Counted from the first letter of the stretch, positions 1 through 7,855 are shown. The stretch is DNA of 64,000 bases from Flavobacteriales bacterium (GCA_020635565.1 JACJZN010000010.1:30659-94658); one strand, 5' to 3'. The notes: generated from the letters alone by a model not told the origin. Made by a program: numbers and translations.

Positions 1-83
1 GAATCGCATTTAAATACAATGCAAGTGGAGTTGGTGGACAAACCTCAACTTATAAAGTTGATAACGTAATCTTAACGCAATAA
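1..83 (+). CDS. C-terminal end of a secreted adhesin-like protein (partial)
   Basis: An open frame enters at the window edge and ends with TAA at 81-83. Its last residues (IAFKYNASGVGG...YKVDNVIL) closely resemble the 'YIAFKYIGSATDG...LDNIIV' segment of the next gene, which is the end of a choice-of-anchor-J/cleaved-adhesin type beta-sandwich domain. I infer a tandem paralogue of the gene at 135. This one stops right after the domain, with no T9SS sorting tail visible. The start lies outside the window. Confidence 0.6.
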   Translation, partial: IAFKYNASGVGGQTSTYKVDNVILTQ

Positions 84-109
84 TTCAAAATATAATTCTA
101 ATTCAGTTA

Positions 110-117
110 TAATTTTG
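110..117 (+). promoter_or_regulatory. -7 box TAATTTTG
   Basis: Exact match to the Bacteroidota -7 consensus TAnnTTTG, 17 bases before the ATG at 135. No clear -33 TTG was found. Confidence 0.5.
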
Positions 118-134
118 CCTTAAATAAAATAGAA

Positions 135-1535
135 ATGAAAAAACTTTACACAATTTTAGGAGCTGCTTTGATCGCTGGATCTGTATCAGCACAGACAGTT
201 TATGAAAGCCAGGACTTCGAAACAAGTTTGGCAGGTAATGGTTGGACAGTTCAAAATCCAACAGCGAATGATACAACTGTATGGTATCAATCTACTGGAA
301 CCAACTCATATGCCAAAATATCAAACTATTATTCAACTCCTCAAGTAAACGTACCTGCGGAATCATGGTTGATCTCTCCATTGCTAGATCTTTCTTTAGC
401 GACTAATCCTGTGCTTACTTTCCAATCGGTTATGAAATTTGCTGGGGATTCACTGACTCTTTTGGTATCTACAGATTACGATGGTTCAAGTGATCCAACA
501 CAACAAGGAACATGGGTAAACATTACAGCTAGTGCCAATTGGGATACTGACGATGCTGCTTGGGGATCGTTCTCTACTCAAGGATCTGGAGATGTTAGCT
601 TAACTCCATATATTAGTGCTAACACTTATATCGCATTTAAATATATTGGTTCTGCTACAGACGGATCTACGTGGGAATTAGATAACATCATTGTTAATGA
701 AGGTGGTGGTGGTTCTACGGGAACTGATGTTTCTATCTATGATATTCAATATACTACTGCATCACCTGCTGATTCTCCATACATGGGACAAACAGTAAAC
801 ACAGGAGGAATTGTAACTCATGTAAGAGCTGATAACAAATTTTACATTGCAAGTGGAACAGGTCCTTACACTTCAGTATATGTTTTTGATGGTAACCAAA
901 CTGTTGCCGTTGGTGATTCTGTAACTTTTACAGCTGAAGTTGATGAGAACTACGAATTAACAGAATTGAAAAACCTTTCAAACTTCGTAGTTGTTTCTTC
1001 TGGTAATTTCTTTATGTCAAATGCTGTTACTACTGCAGAGGCAAATTCTGAAGCTTATGAGAGTGCATTAGTTCAAGTAACTGGTGAATGTACTGCAGCT
1101 GCTAACTCTTATAATGAATATCCAGTGAACGATGGTTCAGGTGATGTTTTAACTGATGACTTCTTCATCGGAGCTTCAAACTTCCAAGCTCCAACAGTAG
1201 GTGATTGTTATCAGATCAGAGGAATTGTTGACTTTACTTTCGGTGAATTCAAGATTCTTGCAAGAAACAGTGCCGATATTGTGCACATTGGAGCTAATTG
1301 TCCAGCAAGTGTTGAGGAGAATGGAGTTGCTTACGCAGTTTATCCAAACCCAACAAATGGTAGCATCACTCTTGATGTTGTTGGAAACCACACTTTGTCT
1401 ATTACAGATGTAACAGGAAAAGTAGTAGAAGTAATGAATGTTGGTGGTACTTCTAACATTTCTCTGGTGGATTATAAAGCCGGGATCTACTTCTTCAACA
1501 TTGAAGGAAACGTTACTAAAGTTATTGTAAAATAA
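135..1535 (+). CDS. Secreted protein with choice-of-anchor-J and OB-like domains, T9SS type A sorting tail
   Basis: A 466-residue protein that starts with a signal peptide (MKKLYTILGAALIAGSVSAQ). Residues about 20-190 form a choice-of-anchor-J/cleaved-adhesin beta-sandwich ('ESQDFETSLAGNGW...SWLISPLLDLS...LDNIIVNE'). After a Gly-rich linker (GGGGS), residues about 195-390 resemble the OB-fold module found before secreted nucleases ('SIYDIQYTT...DSPYMGQTVNTGGIVT'). The last about 75 residues (ENGVAYAVYPNPTNGSITL... ending VIVK) are a type A sorting domain for the type IX secretion system. It is probably exported and surface-attached or released. No catalytic motif is visible, so the role is unknown. 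The preceding gene end carries a related domain. Confidence 0.8.
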   Translation: MKKLYTILGAALIAGSVSAQTVYESQDFETSLAGNGWTVQNPTANDTTVWYQSTGTNSYAKISNYYSTPQVNVPAESWLISPLLDLSLATNPVLTFQSVMKFAGDSLTLLVSTDYDGSSDPTQQGTWVNITASANWDTDDAAWGSFSTQGSGDVSLTPYISANTYIAFKYIGSATDGSTWELDNIIVNEGGGGSTGTDVSIYDIQYTTASPADSPYMGQTVNTGGIVTHVRADNKFYIASGTGPYTSVYVFDGNQTVAVGDSVTFTAEVDENYELTELKNLSNFVVVSSGNFFMSNAVTTAEANSEAYESALVQVTGECTAAANSYNEYPVNDGSGDVLTDDFFIGASNFQAPTVGDCYQIRGIVDFTFGEFKILARNSADIVHIGANCPASVEENGVAYAVYPNPTNGSITLDVVGNHTLSITDVTGKVVEVMNVGGTSNISLVDYKAGIYFFNIEGNVTKVIVK

Positions 1536-1560
1536 TTGTCATAAAATAAAACTATCAAAA

Positions 1561-1588
1561 GGGGCTCGATTTCGAGTCCCTTTTTTTT
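1561..1588 (+). terminator. Intrinsic terminator after the T9SS protein
   Basis: Hairpin ggggctcgat/ttcgagtccc (one G-U pair, tight loop) followed by eight T, 25 bases after the stop codon at 1535. Confidence 0.8.
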
Positions 1589-1620
1589 GTACCTTGGTGA
1601 AAGTAACAGCTCCCGAAGGT

Positions 1621-2280
1621 ATGAAGCAACTAATTTTCATTTGCCTGTTATTTAGCTCCTCTCTTATTAATGCACAACAAGTGCTTAGTGTTGATCTGGA
1701 TAAGATTAAGACTATAACGGAGGATATTGCTTCAGAGAATTACTATCCTTCCTTGTTGAGTAGATTCGAAAAATTTGATACAACGTTAACTGCAAAGCAA
1801 ATGCACTTTCTTTACTATGGTAAGTTCCACCAACCATTTTATGATCCAAGTTCATATTATCTCGAAAGAGAAAAGATGTATGATCTGATCAAAGAAAAAG
1901 ATTATAAAACGGCATTAGAACACGGTAAATTGGCATTTAATGAAGATCCTCTTGATCTCAGAACACTTTTTGGTCTTTATTTGTGTAATCAACAACTTCT
2001 CCTGTTGAAGGATGCCGAAAACTACGAATTTCTTTATTATGCATTAGTAGGAACCATTCTTCAGACTGGAAGTGGTAAAAATGCCAATGAAGCTTTTGTA
2101 GTGATGAATACTACTGATGAACAAGAAATCATCTCAAGCATTGGTAAAAAAGTAAAAAAATTCAAGACGGTTAAAAGGACTACGGATTGTTTCAAATTTG
2201 AAAAGAGCGAAGACAAAGTTTTGAATAAAATCAAAAAACTTTACTTCAATAAAGAGATTCCGTTAATGAAAGAGCAATAA
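1621..2280 (+). CDS. Exported TPR-like protein, resembles DUF4919
   Basis: The frame is open from TTG 1594, but the ATG at 1621 gives a proper signal peptide (MKQLIFICLLFSSSLINAQQ). A promoter-like TACCTTGG at 1590-1597 overlaps the longer start, so I use 1621 (219 residues). The mature part is helical with a TPR-like stretch ('YDLIKEKDYKTALEHGKLAFNEDPLDLRTLFGLYLC') and an aromatic patch (HFLYYGKFHQPFYDPS). This pattern fits the DUF4919 family of Bacteroidota periplasmic proteins, whose function is not known. The family call is from memory of the pattern. Confidence 0.7.
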   Translation: MKQLIFICLLFSSSLINAQQVLSVDLDKIKTITEDIASENYYPSLLSRFEKFDTTLTAKQMHFLYYGKFHQPFYDPSSYYLEREKMYDLIKEKDYKTALEHGKLAFNEDPLDLRTLFGLYLCNQQLLLLKDAENYEFLYYALVGTILQTGSGKNANEAFVVMNTTDEQEIISSIGKKVKKFKTVKRTTDCFKFEKSEDKVLNKIKKLYFNKEIPLMKEQ

Positions 2281-2281
2281 A

Positions 2282-2305
2282 AAAGGGAGACTTTAGCCTC
2301 CCTTT
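2282..2305. terminator. Bidirectional terminator between convergent genes
   Basis: AAAGGGAG ... CTCCCTTT stem with an 8-base loop. It lies between the stop at 2280 (+) and the stop at 2324 (-) and could serve both. Confidence 0.7.
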
Positions 2306-2323
2306 CTTCAAATTATTAATCAA

Positions 2324-3526
2324 TTATTGATTTGCTGTATATCTATCTTTGAGATATTTCATGTACGACTCAAGATCTTCCGCTTCTCTTTTGTATTTAC
2401 CGGCAGCTACAGAAATAATTTTAGCCTTCTGCATATAACTATCAGCCGTAGTCCAGTCATCCATCCACATATAAGCTTCAGCAAGGTTAACATAGATCAA
2501 AGCTGTTACTTTATCATTTACTCTCGCTTTACTGTCATTTACATCACTTTCCTGAAGTGCTTTTTCCCAGATTGCAGCAGCTTTCTTTAGCTTACCAATT
2601 GCATCACTCTTAGATACATCCTTATAAATTAGATCATACCCTGCCTTCGCTTGTGTATATGCATCAATCAGGTCTCCGTAATCCTGTCCTTTATGCTTCT
2701 TAATCGTATAAATCTCTGTAGCATATGCTTTTGTTGGGAATCCACACTTATCGTTTACCATTGTATTGATCGTTGACAAGATAGAAGTAAGTTCCTGCTG
2801 CTGAAGAGTCACCCAGAATTGGTTATAATTATCAATTCTCCAATAATCGTAACTGTATTCAGAATCAAACTTATTGATCAATTTAGACTTCTGACCGAAG
2901 TTTATGTTCTCATTAACGATTATACCCTGACTTGGAACTTCTACAGTGATTGTAACAGGCATTTCATATTTAGCATAATATTCGTACTTCGTTGTAGCTC
3001 CGGTACCTGAAATCTTTTTCTCAACAGATGCATTTTTTAGCCCTTCAAAATTGATTTTGATCACAGCTCCACCATCACCTTTTGTAAATCCTTCTAAACG
3101 CACTGCAGCATCAACAGTTCCCTCAGTTATATCTGTAGTTAGGATTGGCTCATCCAATTCTTCCTTTAACTTAGGCATTTCAGGATATGGAGGTTTAACC
3201 GGCTGAGCAACTGGCGTACCAGCATTAACGGATTTTTGCCATTTCTCCATTTCTAATAAATAGGCCTGATCGACCTTCTTCTTTTGTTCGATCCATGTTA
3301 CCAACTGAGATTCAGCCAAAGTGATCTTTGCTTCAAAAGCATTTAAAGAATCTTCATTAGCGGCAATATATTTATCGTGATTTAATTCAATTGAATACAC
3401 CTTTGGTCCTTTGATGGGATTACTAGGTAATTGAATATAATTGAAGGTGATCTTTTGATCATCCACATTTTGAGCAAATGATGCTCCTGCAATTAAGATA
3501 GATGCAAATAGTAAAATTTTCTTCAT
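2324..3526 (-). CDS. Exported hypothetical protein with C-terminal helical repeats
   Basis: A 400-residue protein with a signal peptide (MKKILLFASILIAGASFAQ). A coiled-coil-like stretch at about 55-100 (LNAFEAKITLAESQLVTWIEQ) is followed by a Pro-rich linker (PVAQPVKPPYPEMPKL). The middle is predicted mostly beta, and the C-terminal 130 residues are TPR-like ('ALIYVNLAEAYMWMDDWTTADSYMQKAK'). No catalytic motif or known family is recognised. It is single, convergent with the gene at 1621, and has its own TAnnTTTG promoter at 3561-3568. Probably a periplasmic or outer-membrane-associated scaffold protein; function unknown. Confidence 0.75.
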   Translation of the reverse strand: MKKILLFASILIAGASFAQNVDDQKITFNYIQLPSNPIKGPKVYSIELNHDKYIAANEDSLNAFEAKITLAESQLVTWIEQKKKVDQAYLLEMEKWQKSVNAGTPVAQPVKPPYPEMPKLKEELDEPILTTDITEGTVDAAVRLEGFTKGDGGAVIKINFEGLKNASVEKKISGTGATTKYEYYAKYEMPVTITVEVPSQGIIVNENINFGQKSKLINKFDSEYSYDYWRIDNYNQFWVTLQQQELTSILSTINTMVNDKCGFPTKAYATEIYTIKKHKGQDYGDLIDAYTQAKAGYDLIYKDVSKSDAIGKLKKAAAIWEKALQESDVNDSKARVNDKVTALIYVNLAEAYMWMDDWTTADSYMQKAKIISVAAGKYKREAEDLESYMKYLKDRYTANQ

Positions 3527-3560
3527 GATTTGGTTTTTTAGTGTTTAGTCCTACCTCTTA

Positions 3561-3568
3561 CAAAAATA
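3561..3568 (-). promoter_or_regulatory. -7 box TATTTTTG for the gene at 3526
   Basis: On the minus strand the sequence reads TATTTTTG, an exact TAnnTTTG match, 34 bases upstream of the ATG at 3526. Confidence 0.5.
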
Positions 3569-3595
3569 AAACCAAAACCGAAACCCCCAAGTAAA

Positions 3596-4141
3596 TCAGG
3601 ACTTTAGTTTAGTAGAAAATGCTTTTTTGAACTTTTCTACTTTAGGCTGGATGACGAATTTACAATACATCTCATCTCCATGCTCAGAAAAATAATTCTT
3701 ATGGTAATCCTCTGCTGGATAAAATTCAGTCAATTCAGCTATCTCCGTAACAATTGGATTTGGCCATGCCTCTGAGTCATTCAATTCCTCCTTTACTCTT
3801 TGAGACTCCACCCTTTGATTCTCATTTGTGTAGAAGATCGCTGACCTGTATTGAGTCCCAACATCATTTCCTTGTCGATTCAATGTAGTTGGATCATGTG
3901 TTTTCCAGAATACTTCAAGTAATTCTAAAAAACTAATAGCTGAAGGGTCAAAAGTAATCTTTGCCACTTCTGCATGTCCGGTTTCGCCAGTACAAACTTC
4001 TTTATAACAAGGATTCTTTATATGGCCTCCTGTGTAACCCGGAATTACACTTTGAACACCTTTTAATTCAGAAAATACAGCCTCCACGCACCAGAAGCAT
4101 CCTGCTCCTAAAACTGCGATTTCCATTTGATTTTTATCCAT
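3596..4141 (-). CDS. msrA: Peptide methionine sulfoxide reductase MsrA
   Basis: Reduces the S-epimer of methionine sulfoxide in oxidised proteins using thioredoxin. The 181-residue protein shows the catalytic signature GAGCFWC (residues 12-18, nucleophile Cys15), then 'PGYTGG' and 'YHKNYF'. Further cysteines near residues 44-49 (PCYKEVC) and in the C-terminal MYCKF may act in resolving. There is no signal peptide, so it is probably cytoplasmic. Length is usual for a lone MsrA with no MsrB fusion. A second possible start (MEIAVLG, 4126) exists; 4141 is kept because the -7 box at 4158-4165 leaves room for it. Confidence 0.95.
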   Translation of the reverse strand: MDKNQMEIAVLGAGCFWCVEAVFSELKGVQSVIPGYTGGHIKNPCYKEVCTGETGHAEVAKITFDPSAISFLELLEVFWKTHDPTTLNRQGNDVGTQYRSAIFYTNENQRVESQRVKEELNDSEAWPNPIVTEIAELTEFYPAEDYHKNYFSEHGDEMYCKFVIQPKVEKFKKAFSTKLKS

Positions 4142-4157
4142 AACTGTCTAACTTTTC

Positions 4158-4165
4158 CAAACTTA
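4158..4165 (-). promoter_or_regulatory. -7 box TAAGTTTG for msrA
   Basis: Minus-strand TAAGTTTG matches TAnnTTTG and ends 17 bases before the msrA start, which implies a very short leader. Confidence 0.45.
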
Positions 4166-4238
4166 ATAAAAAGCGATTTAATTAGTCGTCAATCCTCCCC
4201 GAGAATTCTTTACTTTACATCATTAATGACAATAGATA

Positions 4239-5126
4239 ATGAAAACCTTTTTCGTATTGCTAATGGCTATCTCCTTAATTCAAATCGATATATCTGCTCA
4301 AAAGGACTCAACAAGTTTCTATGGCCATAGAGGATGTAGAGGTTTATATCCTGAAAACACACTTGAAGCATTCGAACACGCAATTGACTTAGGCGTAGAT
4401 GGTATTGAATGGGATGTGATTGTTTCTAAAGATAAAAAGTTGATTATTTCTCACGAACCCTTTCTAGATGCTAGTTATTGTTTCAATAAGGAAGGCAAAG
4501 AAATTAGCGCCTCTGAAGGTAAAAAAGTCAATTTCTATGAACTTACAGCAGAAGAAATTCAACAATTCGATTGTGGTTCGAAAGTAAACAGCAAATTCCC
4601 CGATCAGTTGATGATCAAAACTTATAAGCCTACTGTTCAAGAAGCGTTTGAAAAACTGAATCTAAAAGATGTAACGATTCTTTTCGAGATCAAATCTGAG
4701 CGATCAGATTATAGCATCTACCAACCTGAGCCAAAAGAGTACGCGAAATTGATAGCTGCTGAAATTGAAGATTTTGAATTTAAAGCCAATATTATTTTCA
4801 TGTGTTTTGATGGAAATTTACTTGATGAATTACATCAAATACTACCTGACTACAGATATGTTTACTTGACCTATAAACCTTTCACTTCCGTAAAGACATT
4901 TCTTAAGCAAATTTCCTTTACACCTTACGCACTAGGAATGTATCATCCGACTATTCGAAAAAGAGATGTAAAATTATTAGGCAACCAAGGTATCAAGACT
5001 TTTGCATGGACTGTAAACAAACCTGAGCATTCAAACAAACTTATGAGATATGGAGTAAGTGGAATAATTACTGATTATCCAGATTCAGTGAAAAGAACTA
5101 CTCATCCGGTTGACAATCAGAAATAA
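4239..5126 (+). CDS. Glycerophosphodiester phosphodiesterase, exported
   Basis: Hydrolyses glycerophosphodiesters to glycerol-3-phosphate and an alcohol. A 295-residue protein with a signal peptide (MKTFFVLLMAISLIQIDISA). The GDPD signature follows: 'YGHRGCRGLYPENTLEAF' with the catalytic/metal residues HRG and E, then 'DGIEWDV' and 'SHEP'. The barrel continues to a typical C-terminal 'FAWTVN...GVSGIITDYPD'. Likely periplasmic, releasing phosphate and glycerol from phospholipid breakdown products. Its last 29 bases overlap the end of the convergent lipoprotein gene at 5098. Confidence 0.92.
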   Translation: MKTFFVLLMAISLIQIDISAQKDSTSFYGHRGCRGLYPENTLEAFEHAIDLGVDGIEWDVIVSKDKKLIISHEPFLDASYCFNKEGKEISASEGKKVNFYELTAEEIQQFDCGSKVNSKFPDQLMIKTYKPTVQEAFEKLNLKDVTILFEIKSERSDYSIYQPEPKEYAKLIAAEIEDFEFKANIIFMCFDGNLLDELHQILPDYRYVYLTYKPFTSVKTFLKQISFTPYALGMYHPTIRKRDVKLLGNQGIKTFAWTVNKPEHSNKLMRYGVSGIITDYPDSVKRTTHPVDNQK

Positions 5127-5337
5127 GCTGAGCAAATTTCGCTTCATTTTCTTTACTCAAACGCATTTTACCATATTTCTTATCCCATTCATCTATACAT
5201 TGTTCTCCTTGAAGACTACTTTGATTCTTTTGGATCTCTCGGCACTCACAAAATTCTTCAGCAAGCTTTTCCACGCTTGGAGAAACACATGAAGAGATTA
5301 CAAGTATAACAGGCATGAATATGATTAACTTTCTCAT
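5098..5337 (-). CDS. Small Cys-containing lipoprotein (array member 1)
   Basis: The frame is open from 5367, but the ATG at 5337 starts a lipoprotein signal (MRKLIIFMPVILVISSC). The -7 box at 5343-5350 lies inside the longer version, so 5337 is chosen (79 residues). The mature part 'VEKLAEEFCECREIQ...GEQCIDEWDKKYGKM...LISDCQ' shares the pattern FCxCxxx...C.DEWxxKY...C with the genes at 6297 and 6640. The even spacing of cysteines suggests disulfides. Function unknown. It overlaps the end of the convergent GDPD gene by 29 bases. Confidence 0.75.
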   Translation of the reverse strand: MRKLIIFMPVILVISSCVSPSVEKLAEEFCECREIQKNQSSLQGEQCIDEWDKKYGKMRLSKENEAKFAQLISDCQPDE

Positions 5338-5342
5338 ATCAT

Positions 5343-5350
5343 CAAAGTTA
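5343..5350 (-). promoter_or_regulatory. -7 box TAACTTTG for the lipoprotein at 5337
   Basis: Minus-strand TAACTTTG is an exact consensus match. The predicted start of transcription is only a few bases before the ATG at 5337, so the mRNA may be almost leaderless. Confidence 0.4.
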
Positions 5351-5377
5351 GTCATTTGACCAAACATCCTGACAAAA

Positions 5378-5405
5378 AAAAAGCACTTCCAAAGAAGTGC
5401 TTTTT
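5378..5405 (-). terminator. Terminator after the lipoprotein gene at 5422
   Basis: Perfect 9-bp stem aagcacttc/gaagtgctt with a short loop, followed on the minus strand by a run of T (A-run on the plus strand at 5373-5382). Confidence 0.85.
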
Positions 5406-5421
5406 CAAAAATCCAGTGAGA

Positions 5422-5775
5422 TTATAATTTCTCTTCGATCTTTTCCATTTTTTCAACAAAAGTTTTGAATCCATCACAAGCTTCTATGTCTGACTTCTTC
5501 ACTTCAAGTTTATCTTTACAGTGATCTTCGATTTCTTCAAACTTTTCCTCCAAAGCATCAATTTTCTTAACTGCCTCTTCATCTTTCTCCAACTCCTCTT
5601 CAGAATCGAATTTATCTACTGTTGCAAGAACATCATCAGCTACAACATTCATAGCATCAACACATCCACATGCATCTTTCAAATCTTCAACTTTAATATC
5701 TTCCGCAGAACCTCCTCCGCATGAAGTCATTGCCAAAGTTGCAACAACTCCTAACGATAATAATACTTTTTTCAT
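5422..5775 (-). CDS. Small acidic lipoprotein (array member 2)
   Basis: A 117-residue protein with lipoprotein signal MKKVLLSLGVVATLAMTSC (lipid Cys19) and then GGGSAEDIKVEDLKDACGCVDAM. The rest is a charged helix (EEELEKDEEAVKKIDALEEKFEEIEDHCKDKL) with two later cysteines (HCKDK and EACDGF). The signal peptide is nearly identical to those of the genes at 5838 and 6297, which points to duplication. Each gene in the array has its own terminator. Function unknown; membrane-anchored and small enough to be a stress or metal-binding protein, but nothing proves that. Confidence 0.8.
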   Translation of the reverse strand: MKKVLLSLGVVATLAMTSCGGGSAEDIKVEDLKDACGCVDAMNVVADDVLATVDKFDSEEELEKDEEAVKKIDALEEKFEEIEDHCKDKLEVKKSDIEACDGFKTFVEKMEKIEEKL

Positions 5776-5791
5776 CTTATATTGTTTTAAA

Positions 5792-5816
5792 TAAAAAAAG
5801 GAGCAAGAGCTCCTTT
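5792..5816 (-). terminator. Terminator after the lipoprotein gene at 5838
   Basis: Stem aaggagc/gctcctt around 5798-5816, with a run of seven A (T on the minus strand) at the promoter-distal side. Confidence 0.75.
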
Positions 5817-5837
5817 TTTCGTATTAACTAGGTTTTC

Positions 5838-6143
5838 TTAGTGTCCCATTAATTCTTTAAATGCTGGACACTCGTCCATCATTTCTTCCATTTTCTTCAT
5901 TTTGTCTTCGTCAGAAAGATCTTTCATCTCTTCTTTCATCTCATCTCCAAGTTTCTTACAAGCTTCTTCATCAGCTTTGTACTTCTCTTCGATTTCTTTC
6001 AATTTTGCTTCATCATCTCCAGCAGCTTCCATTTCTTTCATTGCCTCAAGTCTAGTTTCAGCACAAGAACACATATCGTGTCCACCACATGAAGTCATTG
6101 CCATTGCAGCAACAACACCTAATGATAATAATACTTTTTTCAT
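5838..6143 (-). CDS. Small charged lipoprotein (array member 3)
   Basis: The longest frame starts at 6185, but MKKVLLSLGVVAAMAMTSC begins at ATG 6143 and is a clear lipoprotein signal, so 6143 is used (101 residues). Mature part: GGHDMCSCAETRLEAMKEMEAA..., then a highly charged helix rich in Glu, Lys and Met (KKLGDEMKEEMKDLSDEDKMKKMEEMMDECPAF). The CSC motif after the lipid Cys parallels CGC and CAC in its neighbours. Met- and Cys-rich composition could suit metal binding; that is only a guess. Confidence 0.75.
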   Translation of the reverse strand: MKKVLLSLGVVAAMAMTSCGGHDMCSCAETRLEAMKEMEAAGDDEAKLKEIEEKYKADEEACKKLGDEMKEEMKDLSDEDKMKKMEEMMDECPAFKELMGH

Positions 6144-6247
6144 TTTTTTGGAATATTTAATTTTTAATTCGTGGGCAAATATCATTAATTCATCTATAAA
6201 AACAAAGAGAAATTTAAAATTTAGCGTTAACTATAGTTTAATTAACA

Positions 6248-6279
6248 AAAAAAGCCACATGAAATCACGTGGCTTTTTT
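6248..6279 (-). terminator. Terminator after the lipoprotein gene at 6297
   Basis: Perfect 11-bp inverted repeat AAAAAAGCCAC / GTGGCTTTTTT with a 10-base loop. The T-run faces the minus strand exit. Confidence 0.85.
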
Positions 6280-6296
6280 CTTTCGAATATCTAAAA

Positions 6297-6557
6297 TTAT
6301 TTAGAAGCTTCTTCCAATTTAGGAGCAATTTCGATCAATCCAGAAGCATCACACTCCAACATTTTCTCTCCTAATTTTTTTCCATCTTCTTCAGATCCCA
6401 TTGATCCTGCGTACTTGTCAACCCACTCATCGTGACATTTTCCTTTGTCTTCTGCTTCTTTACAAGCACAAAACTCTTCTGCAGCAGCATCTACATCGAT
6501 CCCACATGAAGTCATAGCCATAGCAACAACTCCTAATGATAATAATACTTTTTTCAT
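6297..6557 (-). CDS. Small Cys-rich lipoprotein (array member 4)
   Basis: An 86-residue protein: signal MKKVLLSLGVVAMAMTSC, then the core 'AAEEFCACKEAEDKGKCHDEW' and '...GEKMLECDASGLIEIAPKL'. The core is almost the same as that of the broken gene at 6640, so the two are recent paralogues. Four cysteines (FCACK, KCHDE, ECD) are spaced as in the gene at 5098. The family is not recognised. The DNA of the first 50 bases is nearly identical to the starts at 5775 and 6143. Confidence 0.8.
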   Translation of the reverse strand: MKKVLLSLGVVAMAMTSCGIDVDAAAEEFCACKEAEDKGKCHDEWVDKYAGSMGSEEDGKKLGEKMLECDASGLIEIAPKLEEASK

Positions 6558-6639
6558 TTTAAAATTTAATTAGTTAACTATATCCAGCAAATATCTAAAT
6601 AATCTTGATTATGACAAAATTTTACCACTACAAGAACTA

Positions 6640-6924
6640 TTATTTTGAAGCTTTTTCCAATTTAGGTGCAACTTCAAGCAATCCTGTCATGTCGCATTCC
6701 ATCATCAATTCAGCTAATTTTTGACCATCTTCTCCGCTACCGTCAAAATCAGCATACTTATCAACCCATTCATCATGACATTTCCCCTTGTCCTCTGCAT
6801 CTTTACATGCGCAAAAATCCTCAGCGATCTTCTCCACGGTGATCTTTTCTTCATTAGGTTCTTACTTTGTCTCTCCACCACATGAAACTAGTGCTAAACC
6901 CAAAGCTATTACGAAATATTTCAT
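6640..6924 (-). pseudogene. Small Cys-rich lipoprotein broken by an in-frame stop (array member 5)
   Basis: From ATG 6924 the minus strand reads MKYFVIALGLALVSCGGETK and then meets TAA at 6862-6864 (codon 21). The same frame continues without another stop as EPNEEKITVEKIAEDFCACKDAEDK... to 6640. The core matches the paralogue at 6297 closely. One base change to AAA, CAA or GAA would restore a 94-residue lipoprotein. GTG at 6837 could restart translation, but the product would have no export signal. The gene starts only 4 bases after the stop of the gene at 6929, so the two were probably co-translated. Either a real nonsense mutation or a sequence error. Confidence 0.75.
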
Positions 6925-6928
6925 TCCT

Positions 6929-7192
6929 TTATTCATTGTCTTCCTTAGCATCTAACTTCAAACACTCCTCATTCGTAAGAATCTCGGCAACAGCTCCTTG
7001 ATCCTCAGTGATATCTTCGTAACGATCAAATTCAGCCATTAATTTTTCCATAACACAATCGCAATAAGCTCTCTCGCTTTTCTTTTCACACATATCCAAA
7101 AAGTTTTTCTGATCATCCTCAGACCAACCTCCACAAGAAGACAGAACAACAGTTCCGAAAGCTAGTAAAAATGCTGTTTTTTTCAATTTCAT
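6929..7192 (-). CDS. Small Cys-containing lipoprotein (array member 6)
   Basis: An 87-residue protein with lipoprotein signal MKLKKTAFLLAFGTVVLSSC, then GGWSEDDQKNFLDMCEKKSERAYCDCVMEKLMAEF and a final ECLKLDAKEDNE. The pattern C...YCDC..E+...C is shared by many small Bacteroidota lipoproteins of unknown role. It heads a two-gene unit with the broken paralogue at 6640 (4-base gap). It is more distant in sequence from the other array members. Confidence 0.75.
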   Translation of the reverse strand: MKLKKTAFLLAFGTVVLSSCGGWSEDDQKNFLDMCEKKSERAYCDCVMEKLMAEFDRYEDITEDQGAVAEILTNEECLKLDAKEDNE

Positions 7193-7250
7193 AGTTAATT
7201 AAATTGGTGTAACAAATATAACGAACTATTATTCGCAGCAAAGAATAAAC

Positions 7251-7853
7251 CTAGAAATAATGCCGGATACCTAAACTGAAACTTCTAACAGCCGCAAAAT
7301 TAAAAACCATAGCTGGAACCGTAACCGACCCCACAGACACAAATTCTCTAAAAAAACCAACACCATATTCCAGCCCAGCTTGAATGGATAAATTTTCACG
7401 AAACGGATAGGCTAAATTGAGACCAGGAGAAATTCCTACACCATAATCATCGCCCTGAAATGTCCCTAAAGTCGCTTTTCGGAGAGACATGGAATAAAAC
7501 AGATCACCATCGAAAGACAAAATAAATTTATTGAGGCGCCACTTTTTCTCCAATCCTAATGTTACAATGAATGGCACTACCGAATGGGTTCGGATATTAT
7601 TTTGGATCGACAGACTGTATTGACCAATCAGACGAATACTATAGTCCCAGCCTTTTAAAGAAGATTGTTGACCAAACTCCAGATAAAGACCTGGTGTATA
7701 AGTTTTAAAGTCATAGAGTTCAATAAGATTGGAAACCCCGTATCCAAAACTTCTTTTATGAGGCGAGATTGAATCTTCCTGAGCATAACTTGAATTACCT
7801 ATTATCTGGCAAACAACTGTGCAAAGAATTATCAATCGAAATATCAAATTCAT
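7251..7853 (-). CDS. Outer-membrane beta-barrel-like protein
   Basis: A 200-residue protein with a signal peptide (MNLIFRLIILCTVVCQIIGNSSYAQ). Alternating hydrophobic/polar strands ('YTPGLYLEFGQQSS', 'DYSIRLIGQYSLSI', 'LSIQAGLEYGVGFF') end in an aromatic residue (SLGIRHYF), as usual for small outer-membrane barrels. It lies 2 bases downstream of the Rieske-like lipoprotein gene at 7856, so the two are probably co-expressed and may act together at the outer membrane. No closer family is recognised. Confidence 0.7.
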   Translation of the reverse strand: MNLIFRLIILCTVVCQIIGNSSYAQEDSISPHKRSFGYGVSNLIELYDFKTYTPGLYLEFGQQSSLKGWDYSIRLIGQYSLSIQNNIRTHSVVPFIVTLGLEKKWRLNKFILSFDGDLFYSMSLRKATLGTFQGDDYGVGISPGLNLAYPFRENLSIQAGLEYGVGFFREFVSVGSVTVPAMVFNFAAVRSFSLGIRHYF

Positions 7854-7855
7854 GA

